In this document: piece after piece, positions 41,614 to 51,209 of the stretch
How the letters are laid out: each line of letters opens with the position of its first letter
Position numbering within the stretch: position 1 is the stretch's first letter
Source of the DNA: Aureisphaera sp963669405
Lineage (GTDB): Bacteria; Bacteroidota; Bacteroidia; Flavobacteriales; Flavobacteriaceae
Direction: 5' to 3'
NCBI GenBank assembly: GCA_963669405.2
Contig: CAXXHF010000003.1
Coordinates: 186,001-250,000, forward strand
Length of the DNA: 64,000 bases
The notes under the pieces: model-generated
Told to the model about the DNA's origin: nothing
The model's input: only the letters and a program-made list of their open reading frames with translations
The model's database searches: none
Program-made: the position numbers and the translations under genes

Positions 41614-42741
41614 ATGAAAAATTTTTTAAAAATTGTACCATTATTGGTGCTTGCATGTCTCATTTTTTCTTGTTCAAATGACAATTTGGAAACCCAAGAA
41701 CCTTCTAATGGGGTAGATCTTGTGAGAAACTCCAAGGCCATAGATCTCAATGGATTTATTGTGACAAGAGACAATAAGCCTGTAGACAATGTAACTGTAA
41801 GAATTGGCAATGAGGTAGTGGCTACAAGCCGAGCAGATGGTTCTTTTAGTCTAGAAGGATCTGGTGTTAATGTGGGTGATGTTTTGGTATTCGAAAATAG
41901 CGGTTATGTGACCGTAACAAAAATAATGAGCGAAGACACCAAGCTTATTATTTCTATGTTAGAGCGCGCAGAGCCTATCCAAATTGATCCAAGAAGAACC
42001 AACTCTATTGCTGTTGGTAAAGAAGGACGCGTTGTGATACCTGCCAATTCGTTAGGTTTAAACGGAGAGCCTTATTCTGGACCTATTAACGTTCAAGCCA
42101 CTTTGGTAGATGTACGTGATCCTTTTCAATTGAGAAGTGCTCCAGGTTCTTATACAGCTATGGGTAATGAAGGAGCAGTACCGCTTACTTCTTTTGGTAT
42201 GATTGAAGTAGTAGCAACCATTCCAGGAGAAAGAATTAGACTGGATGTTGTGGAAGGAGCAAGCGTGCAAATGGCATTTCCTATTCTTTTACCAAGAGAG
42301 ACTCCAGAAACTGTAAACCTGTATTCTTTCAATACGAGTAAAGGACTTTGGGTGCTTGAAGGTGAATTGGTAAATACTGGAAGCGTCCTCTTGGGAGAAG
42401 TAACTAGTATTGATAGTTCTTGGAATGCTGATGAGCCATGTGCCGAAGAATTGATTTGCGTAAAAGTAAAAGTGATATTCACCAACGGAAACCCTGGTTG
42501 TGGAGTCGCTGCTGAAGGATTAACGTACCAAGGATTTGATGGAATCAATACTATTGGAGCGGATGACTATGTATACTTAGACGTATGTCCAGATAGTGTG
42601 TTTGAGTTGCAATCTTGCTTCCCATTGTGTATTCCATGTCCTGGGCCAGTATATACTACCACCATTGATTTAACTACGATTACAACGCCTCCAGGACCAG
42701 ATGGATGTATCGATTTAGGAACTTGGACTATTGTAAACTAA
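41614..42741 (+). CDS. Lipoprotein with carboxypeptidase-regulatory-like domain
   Basis: 375 residues. Leader MKNFLKIVPLLVLACLIFSC; lipidated Cys20. A CarboxypepD_reg-like domain follows (LNGFIVTRDNKPVDNVTVRIGN, VATSRADGSFSLEGSGV). The next part (VVIPANSLGLNGEPYSGPINVQ, PGERIRLDVVEGASVQMAFPILLP) is a beta-rich ZU5-like domain. The C-terminus has four to eight Cys (SCFPLCIPCPGPVY), suggesting disulphides. It precedes the metalloprotease gene by seven bases, so the two are almost certainly co-transcribed. Confidence 0.78.
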   Translation: MKNFLKIVPLLVLACLIFSCSNDNLETQEPSNGVDLVRNSKAIDLNGFIVTRDNKPVDNVTVRIGNEVVATSRADGSFSLEGSGVNVGDVLVFENSGYVTVTKIMSEDTKLIISMLERAEPIQIDPRRTNSIAVGKEGRVVIPANSLGLNGEPYSGPINVQATLVDVRDPFQLRSAPGSYTAMGNEGAVPLTSFGMIEVVATIPGERIRLDVVEGASVQMAFPILLPRETPETVNLYSFNTSKGLWVLEGELVNTGSVLLGEVTSIDSSWNADEPCAEELICVKVKVIFTNGNPGCGVAAEGLTYQGFDGINTIGADDYVYLDVCPDSVFELQSCFPLCIPCPGPVYTTTIDLTTITTPPGPDGCIDLGTWTIVN

Positions 42742-42748
42742 GAATTTT

Positions 42749-45427
42749 ATGCGCCATATTGTATTAATATGTACAGTCGCTCTTTTATTCGGGATGTCTC
42801 CATTATTTGCACAAAATGATGGAGATCCCCGTAAAGAGGGAAGTGACTTTGAGAATGCTGAAGTAGCCGAAACTAGAGTTTTTCAACTAAGGAGAACATC
42901 TGGAGAAGGTTACGGACTGGAAGAGTCTTTGGAAAGCTATGAAGTATATGACTTCAATTTTGAAGAACTGTATACACACGTAAATAGCAGTACTTATGTA
43001 AGCGAATTTCAGCTGAATACCGCCAGTAACGAATATCTGATCAATCTGCAGCGAAATGATATAAGAAGCCCCTTTTATCAAGAGGCCATAGATGGTGAAG
43101 TAATCTTTGAACGATCTATAGAAAGTGATCGTGATCATAGGGTTGAGACTTTTAAGGGATATGCCAATGGTAACCAAAACGATATTGTAAGGTTTACAGT
43201 AAGCGAGAATAACTTTTGGGGATATATCTATGAGGCAGAACGTGGAAATTGGTTGTTTTTTGAATCGGTTGGTCACTTTGTTAAAGACAGAGGAATTTCC
43301 AATAAACTATTGATTTATAGATTTCAGGATTTAAAAGAGCAGGTTTTTGGAGAATGTCATTTGGCTATAGTGCAGGGACAAAACCCAAGCAACCCAAAAA
43401 AGAACGGAAGCCAACGGGGTACGACACAGTGTGAACCAAGATATTTGGAGATCGCTACTGATGCAGATCATGAATACTTTCAGAACAATGGTTCTGGATC
43501 TAATGCCGAAATTAGATCTATCCTAAACCTAACAGAAGGAGTGTATTCTATCTATTTCAATATTCTGTTCAGTGTAACTTTTCAGAATTTGTGGAGTTCT
43601 AGTTCTGACCCATATTCAAGCATGAATTCATTTACTCGATTGAACGGGGAATGCCGTCCATATTGGAATGCTAATTTTTCTTCAGTAGACAGGGATCTTA
43701 CCATGCTTTTTTCGGGACATTCTATTTTTGGAAGTGTCACGGGAACCTCTTTAGCACCTTCTATTTTGAATCCCGGAACAATCTGTAATTTACCATCCAT
43801 TGCGTATAATTTAATTACAGATAGGGCAGGGAATTATACAACAGCTGCGCATGAAATAGGACATGCTTTTGGTATGCCACATCCTTTTGATGTTTCTGGG
43901 AATACTGAGTGTACTTCCAATCCAGGGTTGATGTGCTATGGCACTAGAGGGTTTTTCTTCAATAGTTCCAGTATTAGTCTTGCACAAACCCATACCAGTA
44001 ACAACGGCAGTTGTCTTAATGATATTGATCCGGGTACTATTGATAACAACTGGGTGAGGACTTGGACTAATGATAGGAATAGACGGTGGATAGGAACTTG
44101 GTACTTAAATAACGGTGATGTAAAACTAGCCGGGGATTTTGATGACGATGGAGATGAAGAACTGTTATTTATGAGTACGGGCAGTTGGTCTAATATGGTA
44201 GATTTCTCGTGTGATATGGGAACAGATTGGTACCATGATTGGAGCAATATGGGTAATAACTGGATAGGATCTTGGTATATGAATGCAGGAGATCGTCATT
44301 ACACAGGTGATTTTGATGGTGATGGAGTCACAGACCTCCTCTCCATTTCTGTGAGCAACTCATGGGCTACTTTACAAGGGTTTGACAGTACAACGAACTC
44401 TTGGTATTTTAAATGGAGCAATATGGGAAATAACTGGATTTCTTCATGGCATGTAAAATCTTCTGATCAATTTCAGATTGCTGATTTTGATGGTGACGGA
44501 AAAGATGAACTATTGGCATTTTCACATAATGGATGGTCAGGTCTTTTTAATTTCGATAGCGGAAGCTTTCACCATAGATGGTCTAATGGAGGTAATGGTA
44601 ATATAGGAGGTGTAGGTGCAAATTCTGCGAATAAATATACGCCGGGTAAATTTACGGTTACCAATTCAGATGAGTTGTTAACATGGGTAAACACTTGGGT
44701 TACCGTGTTAAGGTTTAATGATACAACCTCGCAATGGCAATGGATTTGGAGTCAGTATGGAGCCAATCATTTTGCCAATATGTATATCCTTCCACTCAAT
44801 TCGCAACAGCGGGTTTTATCGGGTAATTTTGATCAGGACGCTCACGAAGAAGTATTGAACATCAATAATACATGGTCCGCTACGGCAGATTTTAATGGAT
44901 CTAGCTTTCAGCAGAACTGGAATAACGGAGGGACCTCCCGATTTAACGATTGGTATTTGGGAACTGGATTGACCAATGAATATCTTACTGTGAAAGCCAC
45001 GCCACATAATGAGAAACATGTGATGGCTATTAAATTCTATGAAGATGGATGGTGGATATGGCATGAGGTTTGGCCTGAATTGGCTTCTATGTACCGAAGT
45101 GATGAGCTAAACAATAAGTTTCAAGATCATAAAACCATTGCCTCGGGAGAGCAAATTACTGGAAATGATCAGGGAATCGGGATAGCCATGTATCCAAATC
45201 CTGCACAAGGAGAACTGATTATCGATTATCAAACAGATTTGGATCGAGCAGATAGTTCCCTACAAGTTGAGGTGTACGATATGTATGGAGTTCGTGTCCT
45301 TAGTGAGGAATTAATGGTAAATAAGAATGTTTTGGATGTTAGTTCTTTCAAAGAAGGGATCTATATTATTCAACTCTCAAATTCTGAAGGTTTTTCAGAG
45401 TCACATAAAATCATTGTGGTGAAGTAA
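42749..45427 (+). CDS. Secreted T9SS M12-type metalloprotease with FG-GAP-like repeats
   Basis: 892 residues. Signal peptide ending near LFAQ; a propeptide-like N-terminus to about 220; the catalytic domain with HEIGHAFGMPH (368-378), the extended zinc motif HExxHxxGxxH of metzincins. Then come four or more Asp/Gly repeats (GDFDDDGDEELLF, GDFDGDGVTDLLS, ADFDGDGKDELLAF), calcium-binding, and a T9SS sorting domain in the last 90 residues (AMYPNPAQGELIIDY, YDMYGVRVLSEEL). The protease probably digests proteins or peptides outside the cell. It is paired with the lipoprotein gene before it. Confidence 0.88.
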   Translation: MRHIVLICTVALLFGMSPLFAQNDGDPRKEGSDFENAEVAETRVFQLRRTSGEGYGLEESLESYEVYDFNFEELYTHVNSSTYVSEFQLNTASNEYLINLQRNDIRSPFYQEAIDGEVIFERSIESDRDHRVETFKGYANGNQNDIVRFTVSENNFWGYIYEAERGNWLFFESVGHFVKDRGISNKLLIYRFQDLKEQVFGECHLAIVQGQNPSNPKKNGSQRGTTQCEPRYLEIATDADHEYFQNNGSGSNAEIRSILNLTEGVYSIYFNILFSVTFQNLWSSSSDPYSSMNSFTRLNGECRPYWNANFSSVDRDLTMLFSGHSIFGSVTGTSLAPSILNPGTICNLPSIAYNLITDRAGNYTTAAHEIGHAFGMPHPFDVSGNTECTSNPGLMCYGTRGFFFNSSSISLAQTHTSNNGSCLNDIDPGTIDNNWVRTWTNDRNRRWIGTWYLNNGDVKLAGDFDDDGDEELLFMSTGSWSNMVDFSCDMGTDWYHDWSNMGNNWIGSWYMNAGDRHYTGDFDGDGVTDLLSISVSNSWATLQGFDSTTNSWYFKWSNMGNNWISSWHVKSSDQFQIADFDGDGKDELLAFSHNGWSGLFNFDSGSFHHRWSNGGNGNIGGVGANSANKYTPGKFTVTNSDELLTWVNTWVTVLRFNDTTSQWQWIWSQYGANHFANMYILPLNSQQRVLSGNFDQDAHEEVLNINNTWSATADFNGSSFQQNWNNGGTSRFNDWYLGTGLTNEYLTVKATPHNEKHVMAIKFYEDGWWIWHEVWPELASMYRSDELNNKFQDHKTIASGEQITGNDQGIGIAMYPNPAQGELIIDYQTDLDRADSSLQVEVYDMYGVRVLSEELMVNKNVLDVSSFKEGIYIIQLSNSEGFSESHKIIVVK

Positions 45428-45447
45428 ACTCTTTGTCATAGATGAAT

Positions 45448-45475
45448 AAAACCCCACTATCCAGTGGGGTTTTTT
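45448..45475 (+). terminator. Rho-independent terminator of the protease operon
   Basis: 9-bp stem AACCCCACT / AGTGGGGTT, loop ATCC, then a T run. Confidence 0.88.
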
Positions 45476-45619
45476 ATGTTGCAGCTAATTTACCAAGAGT
45501 TAACTTTGAGGCTCTTACTCACGGGTGCATTCTATATTCATAAAGTAGTTTTTAGCTTCCTTCGAAAAGCAGTATTTTTAGCCTTCTGAATTGAGGTTTT
45601 ATATCACGAAAACTTTATA

Positions 45620-46741
45620 ATGTCCAAAAAAGGAGAACTCACAGAAATTGCTAAAGTATTCTTCAAGTTAGGCGCCATTGCCTTTGGCGGCCCTGCGGCG
45701 CATATTGCCATGATGGAAGATGAGGTAGTAAAGAAAAGAAAGTGGATGACCCAAGAGCATTTCTTAGATCTTGTGGGAGCCACCAATCTAATTCCTGGAC
45801 CCAATTCTACTGAGATGACCATGCACTGTGGTCACGAACGAGGCGGTTGGAAAGGACTTTTTGTAGCTGGTTTCAGTTTTATTTTCCCAGCTGTGGTCAT
45901 TACGTGTGCCTTTGCTTGGTTTTACGAACAATATGGACAGCTACCCAGAGTAGAGCCGTTTATTTATGGAATAAAACCTGCAGTCATTGCCATCATACTC
46001 ATGGCTGCCTTTCGGTTGGGGAAAAAAGCCATTAAAACTACAGAGCTAGCCATTTTGGGAATAATAACTTTGGTAGCATGTTTGTTAGGTGTAAATGAAA
46101 TTATAGCCCTTTTTGGTTGTGGTTTGTTGGGCCTGTTACTTTTTTATATAAAAAGAGGTTCTGGTACGTTTAGCATATTTGTACCCTTGCTTCATTTTGT
46201 GGATACAGTGCCTGCCAAAGTGGAAACCTTAAAAATATTTCTTGTCTTTCTTAAAGTAGGAGCCATATTATATGGAAGCGGGTATGTATTGTTTGCTTTT
46301 CTGGATTCTGAATTGGTGGCCAATGGATGGCTTACTAGACAGGCTTTACTGGATGCCGTAGCCGTTGGACAAATTACCCCAGGTCCCGTATTGTCTACAG
46401 CTACTTTTATAGGATGGCAGATGAATGGTCTCTCAGGAGCCCTTGTAGCTACTGTAGGTATATTTCTTCCATCATTTCTATTTGTGCTCATTCTCAATCC
46501 GTTAATTCCCAGAATGCGGAAATCTAAAGTCATTGGAGCCTTCTTAAATGCCGTCAATGTTGCAGCAGTGGCATTAATTGTTGCGGTTTGTTTTATCATG
46601 GCAAAAGACACCCTTACCAATTGGCGTACTGTTGTTATTGCGCTAGTTAGTCTGATCTCTGTTTTTGCATTTAAAAAACTAAACAGTGCCTTTATTGTAT
46701 TAGGTGGAGCGGTATTGGGGTATCTGCTCACTTTTGTGTAG
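45620..46741 (+). CDS. chrA: Chromate transporter, two-domain (ChrA-like)
   Basis: 373 residues, two homologous CHR domains: residues 1-185 (GAIAFGGPAAHIAMMEDEVV, NLIPGPNSTEM) and 190-373 (ILYGSGYVLFAFLDSELV, GQITPGPVLSTATFIGW). About ten to twelve membrane helices in total. ChrA-type proteins export chromate, giving resistance. The two GQITPGP / NLIPGP motifs are characteristic. Isolated; no ChrB regulator seen. The gene lies after a terminator and 45 bp before the ExbD-like lipoprotein. Confidence 0.9.
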   Translation: MSKKGELTEIAKVFFKLGAIAFGGPAAHIAMMEDEVVKKRKWMTQEHFLDLVGATNLIPGPNSTEMTMHCGHERGGWKGLFVAGFSFIFPAVVITCAFAWFYEQYGQLPRVEPFIYGIKPAVIAIILMAAFRLGKKAIKTTELAILGIITLVACLLGVNEIIALFGCGLLGLLLFYIKRGSGTFSIFVPLLHFVDTVPAKVETLKIFLVFLKVGAILYGSGYVLFAFLDSELVANGWLTRQALLDAVAVGQITPGPVLSTATFIGWQMNGLSGALVATVGIFLPSFLFVLILNPLIPRMRKSKVIGAFLNAVNVAAVALIVAVCFIMAKDTLTNWRTVVIALVSLISVFAFKKLNSAFIVLGGAVLGYLLTFV

Positions 46742-46786
46742 CTTTCAAGCTTGTTATTTTAAATCCTTAGAAATAATTCTGTTCCT

Positions 46787-47686
46787 ATGAAAAATGTTCT
46801 TCTACTTTTTGTGACCCTTTTGTTATTTGCCTGTTCTTCATTGGAAGAACGGACCGAAGAAAAGATCATGGAATGTATGTATATGGCCTATGATGATGAT
46901 GGGCTCGCTTTTAAACAAGCCATGACGGATTTTGAAGCAGAATTGATCCAGAAAGAAATCCTTACCCAAGGAACAGGTAAAGGCTATCGGTCTCTTTTTC
47001 AAAAACTGGGATCAGACGAAGATATGAAGTTGAATACCTCTCTATCATTTACAGAACTTACCGCGGGGATAGGAAGGCCGAATATTGAATCTTTTCAGGC
47101 ATGTCAGAACGAATTGAAAAATATTGAAGAAGAATCAACCAAAAGCGTAAGATTGCAACAAGTACTGGATTCGTTGTCTATGACAGGTGATATCCGTCCC
47201 AGCTTAGTGGCCAAGAGTATATTGTCAGTTTTGGATGAAGACGATTTTGAATTAGATTACTACAAAATGATGATCTTTTTTATGTTGGAAACCATGACCT
47301 ATACCAACGATGCGGGTATTGCAGGACAGTTACCGGAATCAAAAGAATTTGAAGCAAAGGATTTGAGCAATGCTTTACAAATTAAAATGACCGAAAATGA
47401 TAAGGTTTATATAGATGATATAGAAATTGCTATTTCCAACCTTCGGAAAAGTGTACAGAACTATATAAAAACTAAGGCTTCAGATGGTGTTATTGTTGTT
47501 GCTGCAAGCAGGGAAACTCCATATGCCACCTATATTGCAGTACAAAACGAAATCGTTGGGGCTTTCCATAGATTGTGGGATCAACTGGCTCAAGAACGGT
47601 TCAGTAAGTCCATGGATGAACTTACCGAGGCACAACAACAAGAAATAAAGGCAGTCTACCCTATGAACCTAGTAGAATCTCCTTAA
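46787..47686 (+). CDS. Lipoprotein with C-terminal ExbD-like domain
   Basis: 299 residues. Leader MKNVLLLFVTLLLFACSS; lipidated Cys16. Residues 17-190 are mostly helical and match nothing I know. Residues about 193-299 match the periplasmic domain of Bacteroidota ExbD: NDKVYIDDIEIAISNLRKSV, then ASRETPYATYIAVQNEIVGA, LAQERFSKSMDELTEAQQQE and YPMNLVESP. ExbD normally has one membrane helix with a key Asp; none is present here. A lipid-anchored, non-proton-conducting ExbD-like protein could bind peptidoglycan or TonB. It lies between chromate transporter and M50 protease genes. Confidence 0.78.
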   Translation: MKNVLLLFVTLLLFACSSLEERTEEKIMECMYMAYDDDGLAFKQAMTDFEAELIQKEILTQGTGKGYRSLFQKLGSDEDMKLNTSLSFTELTAGIGRPNIESFQACQNELKNIEEESTKSVRLQQVLDSLSMTGDIRPSLVAKSILSVLDEDDFELDYYKMMIFFMLETMTYTNDAGIAGQLPESKEFEAKDLSNALQIKMTENDKVYIDDIEIAISNLRKSVQNYIKTKASDGVIVVAASRETPYATYIAVQNEIVGAFHRLWDQLAQERFSKSMDELTEAQQQEIKAVYPMNLVESP

Positions 47687-47753
47687 AGATTCTTTCATAT
47701 CTTCGAAATACTCAATAGAAAATCAGCTGCCATTTAGATAAAGTGACATCCGT

Positions 47754-48959
47754 ATGATTCAAAAAACACTAAGATCCTTGTTCCCTACATCCTATATATT
47801 GTTGGCAGGATTTGGGGTCTTGCTTTGGGTTTGGAGAGGCATGGATGTTTTATCTTATTTAATGGTGAATTTAATTTTCATCCTCGTCTTCTTACGGGTC
47901 GCAGTCATATTTCACGAAATAGGCCATTTGGTTTTTGCAAAAATGGCAGGAGGAAACCCAAAACGAATCATTTTAGGGCAGGGACACGAAATATGGCGAG
48001 CCAAGATTGCAAACGTGAAGGTTGTCTTTAAAAGTTCGTTTCGTGGTGGAACAGCCTTGGCCAATTTTAATCATAAAAACTACTATAAACTACGGCAGTT
48101 CTGGTATATATCAGGAGGATTCCTGACCAATTTCCTGTTGGCTTATCTTACCTATCTTCTGTTTGGGTTTGAGGGCACTGTCCTAACAGGGCGAGAGGGA
48201 TTAAGTATTTCTTCAGCATTTATTGTGGCCAATGCTATGATAGGGGTATTTAGCCTTTTTCCTTACCGCATAAATCATCATGGCATTAAAATATATTCGG
48301 ACGGATTGAGCCTTTTTAAACTTCCTTTCAGTAAAATCAAAAAATTAAAAGATCAAGCCAATACCGAGGAGTTGTTTCAGGCTTTCGAATATTTGGAAGA
48401 AAAAGAATTTGCCAAAGGCGCCGAAATTTATCAAAAATATACCGAAGTGGAGGGCGTAGCATTTATTGCTAGCTTAAACCTTTCCATGGCCTATTTAAAG
48501 ATGGCAGATGTAGAAAAGGCTTATGAGCTTCTCGAAGCCTGTTTGCCCAAGGTATCGGAGAAGGAATATAAAAATTACAAAGCACTAGTGTATAACAATT
48601 TGGCTTGGTGTCAGTTACTACTAAAAAATTATGAGGAAGCCGTGGCATTATCAAAAGTGGCTTATACCTCACACCCTGAGGAACTCAGTTTTCAAGGAAC
48701 CAGAGGAGCCGCTTTAATAGAATTTGGGAAGATAGATCACGGTATACGCTTGTTAGAGCCCTTAGTAGACTTTAACTTTCCCAATAGCGCCACGGTATCC
48801 ATAGCATCCTATCTGGCCTATGCATTTCATATAAAAAGGATGAAAAGTGAAAAAAAGAAATACCTTGACTTTGTGTTGAAGCACTCCAATAAAATGGATC
48901 CGGACGAACTGATCTTATGGGAACATATACAGGAAAGAATGGATAACCCTGATGAATAA
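47754..48959 (+). CDS. M50-type intramembrane protease with TPR domain
   Basis: 401 residues. Membrane part (about 10-190): HEIGH (54-58) in the second helix, and SDG with Asp183 as the third metal ligand of site-2 proteases (FSLFPYRINHHGIKIYSDG). Between them a GGFLTNFLLAYLTYLLFGF helix. The C-terminus (about 195-395) is TPR repeats (ELFQAFEYLEEKEFAKGAEI, NLSMAYLKMADVEKAYELLEA). Site-2 proteases cut membrane anti-sigma factors or signal peptides. The TPR region probably docks a partner. Target unknown. Confidence 0.85.
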   Translation: MIQKTLRSLFPTSYILLAGFGVLLWVWRGMDVLSYLMVNLIFILVFLRVAVIFHEIGHLVFAKMAGGNPKRIILGQGHEIWRAKIANVKVVFKSSFRGGTALANFNHKNYYKLRQFWYISGGFLTNFLLAYLTYLLFGFEGTVLTGREGLSISSAFIVANAMIGVFSLFPYRINHHGIKIYSDGLSLFKLPFSKIKKLKDQANTEELFQAFEYLEEKEFAKGAEIYQKYTEVEGVAFIASLNLSMAYLKMADVEKAYELLEACLPKVSEKEYKNYKALVYNNLAWCQLLLKNYEEAVALSKVAYTSHPEELSFQGTRGAALIEFGKIDHGIRLLEPLVDFNFPNSATVSIASYLAYAFHIKRMKSEKKKYLDFVLKHSNKMDPDELILWEHIQERMDNPDE

Positions 48960-49082
48960 GTCACAATATCTTTTGAGAAATAGTTGATTTATCAAATTTG
49001 AACACTGGTTTTATTCTCCTTAATGTGTCTTTATGTAACAAAACAAAATCCCACATGACTCATTTATAAGACCTGCCTATAA

Positions 49083-49892
49083 ATGAATATAACCAAAGCT
49101 TTTCTTTTTACAATACTACTTTTTATCTTGGAAGTAGTTATTGTTGTTATTGCCGATTTTTTATTGGGTTATGATATTATTCAGACAAATGCAATCGAGC
49201 ATTATATGGGAATTATAAACATAATTCCTAGTTGCATTGCATTTTCCGTTGTATTGTTTGTAATATTTAAAATGAATATAAAAAGAGAAGATATTGCTAA
49301 AAAGGTAAATGATATAGAGTGGAAAATAGTATTGCTCCTTCTCATTCTAAATGTAGGAATGTTTTTCTTTGATAGACCTTGTTTCGATTTCACACGGATG
49401 TTGGATGTTATCAATAAGGTTGAAATTGCCCCCTACATGAATTATTCAGGAAGTAATTTGTCGTTATTTTATAAATGTATCTCTGTAGTTATAGTAGCTC
49501 CTGTGTTTGAAGAATTGTTTTTTAGAAAGTATTTATTTGTTGAACTTCATAAGAAGTATTCATTCAGAATATCTATAATTGTGTCTAGTATTTGCTTTTC
49601 ACTTATACATCTACCAAGCTATAGAAACCTAATTCCTACCTTTTTGTTTGGTATAATTTGTTGTATCATTTATACAAAAACTAAAAATATTTTGTATACC
49701 ATCATCTTGCATAGTATATCAAACCTTACTTGGATATTCACAATTCTATATGGGGAAGTTTTTTTTAATTGGATGATAAGTCTAAAATTCAATTGGATTT
49801 ATTGGAGTATGGTAGCTTCAGGAATCTTAATTGTCTTGTATGGGTTAAAATATCTAAGAAAAATAACAAACAAAGGCAAAATAATTATCTAA
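49083..49892 (+). CDS. CPBP-family intramembrane metalloprotease
   Basis: 269 residues with about seven helices. CPBP (Abi/CAAX) motifs: EExxxR as E143-E144-LFF-R148, His176 in FSLIHLPS, and His210/Asn214 in ILHSISN. Prokaryotic members process bacteriocins, act in immunity to them, or modify prenylated proteins. The DNA here is more AT-rich than the flanking genes and no bacteriocin gene is near. Isolated gene between the M50 protease and a gene-free stretch. Confidence 0.85.
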   Translation: MNITKAFLFTILLFILEVVIVVIADFLLGYDIIQTNAIEHYMGIINIIPSCIAFSVVLFVIFKMNIKREDIAKKVNDIEWKIVLLLLILNVGMFFFDRPCFDFTRMLDVINKVEIAPYMNYSGSNLSLFYKCISVVIVAPVFEELFFRKYLFVELHKKYSFRISIIVSSICFSLIHLPSYRNLIPTFLFGIICCIIYTKTKNILYTIILHSISNLTWIFTILYGEVFFNWMISLKFNWIYWSMVASGILIVLYGLKYLRKITNKGKIII

Positions 49893-50300
49893 AGCACATT
49901 AACGGTAAATAAAATATACACTTATTCTCCATTCTCCCCCATTGTTCCTCAATTAGCCCGTCTATTACATTACACTCTTTATTTCCTTAATGCTTTTATA
50001 ATTTCGGCTTAAATCATTGATAAAATCATAACAGATTTGAGAGCGAAAAAGAATAAAGATGAGTTTAAGGATTGGCAAAAATTTATACACCATGTCTTAT
50101 TTAATAACAATCCTTTTGATCATCCCGTTACTTCCCCCCGTATAGAAACTAAAGTAAAGCCTTTAGGTTTCATACAAAGCAAAGCATCCTAGACTGCTCT
50201 AACTTTTTTTAAAACGTATCTTAGTATTATTAAACCTGTATGGATGATCCTGAAATAAAAATCACGGTCAACCCGTTCATGATAATTAATAATTTCTAAT
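49893..50300. other. Gene-free region with a possible gene remnant
   Basis: 408 bases without a convincing gene. A 51-codon frame from TTG 50037 to TAG 50190 reads plausibly as protein (KDEFKDWQKFIHHVLFNNNP) and may be the remains of a lost gene. No promoter or terminator was recognised. Confidence 0.4.
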
Positions 50301-50678
50301 ATGAGTTTAGAAGCGAATAAGAAAAATGCCATTGCCTTTTACAGAGCAGCTTACGAAGGCAATCCTAAAGGAGCTATAGCTCAGTATGTGGGCAATGAGT
50401 ACATACAGCACAATCCTGATGTAGCTGATGGCACTCAAGGATTTATTGATTATTTTGAGAGGATGCAACGAGAATACCCAGACAAATCCATTGAGTTTGT
50501 ACGGTGCATTGCCGAAGGCAATTTAGTAGCATTGCATACCCACCAAACATGGCCTGGAAATGATCAATATGTAACCATGGATTTTTTTCGGTTTGATGAA
50601 CACGGAAAAATATGTGAACATTGGGATGCCATCCAACAAATTCCTGAAAGTTCTGCAAACCCTAATACCATGTATTAA
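50301..50678 (+). CDS. NTF2-like (SnoaL-type) protein
   Basis: 125 residues, cytosolic, cone-like alpha+beta fold: NKKNAIAFYRAAYEGNPKGAIAQYVGNEYIQHNPDVADG and MDFFRFDEHGKICEHWDAIQ. The His/Asp pair near the ends (YIQHNP, HWDAIQ) is typical of SnoaL-like polyketide cyclases and related predicted esterases or isomerases. Substrate unknown. It precedes a second NTF2-like protein gene by 21 bp. Confidence 0.85.
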   Translation: MSLEANKKNAIAFYRAAYEGNPKGAIAQYVGNEYIQHNPDVADGTQGFIDYFERMQREYPDKSIEFVRCIAEGNLVALHTHQTWPGNDQYVTMDFFRFDEHGKICEHWDAIQQIPESSANPNTMY

Positions 50679-50699
50679 AACAAACTAAACTAGTCACAC

Positions 50700-51167
50700 A
50701 TGAAATATTTTTTAATAGCTCTTATGTTGGTCTTTCTAATAGCATGTGAAGAAAAGAAAGTTACAGTAGTAGATTCTGAAACTTCCATAGATATAGCCGC
50801 TGAAAAGGAGAAACTTCGGTTTTTGAAAGAAGTGGAATGGCCCAAAGCTTATAGAGAACAAGATACCCTGCTACTGGACAGAATTCTGGGAGATGATTTC
50901 CAAATGGTTAGAAACGACGGGGAATGGTCTAACAAAGCAAAAGAATTGGATTGGATTAAAAACCACGCCATGACCCATGATTCTTTTCATTATGAAATAA
51001 AGAGGCTCGATGTTTTCGAAAACGGAACAGCCATTGTTGCTGGGACTGGGCATATTGTGAACGATAGCACGAAAACAGATTATGAATCCAGTAATGTACT
51101 TATATACAGAGATGGGTTGTGGAAAGCGGTATTATCACATGTATCAGGTGTACGTAAAGTTGATTAA
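50700..51167 (+). CDS. NTF2-like lipoprotein (DUF4440-type)
   Basis: 155 residues. Leader MKYFLIALMLVFLIAC gives lipidated Cys16. Mature domain: KEVEWPKAYREQDTLLLDRILGDDFQMVRNDGEWSNKAKEL and NVLIYRDGLWKAVLSHVSGV, the DUF4440/SnoaL-like NTF2 cone. Paralogous in fold, not sequence, to the preceding protein. Lipid anchoring moves it to the envelope. Reaction unknown. Confidence 0.82.
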   Translation: MKYFLIALMLVFLIACEEKKVTVVDSETSIDIAAEKEKLRFLKEVEWPKAYREQDTLLLDRILGDDFQMVRNDGEWSNKAKELDWIKNHAMTHDSFHYEIKRLDVFENGTAIVAGTGHIVNDSTKTDYESSNVLIYRDGLWKAVLSHVSGVRKVD

Positions 51168-51209
51168 AAAACTAAAAACCCAATACATAACACTATTTCT
51201 ATAAAAGAT

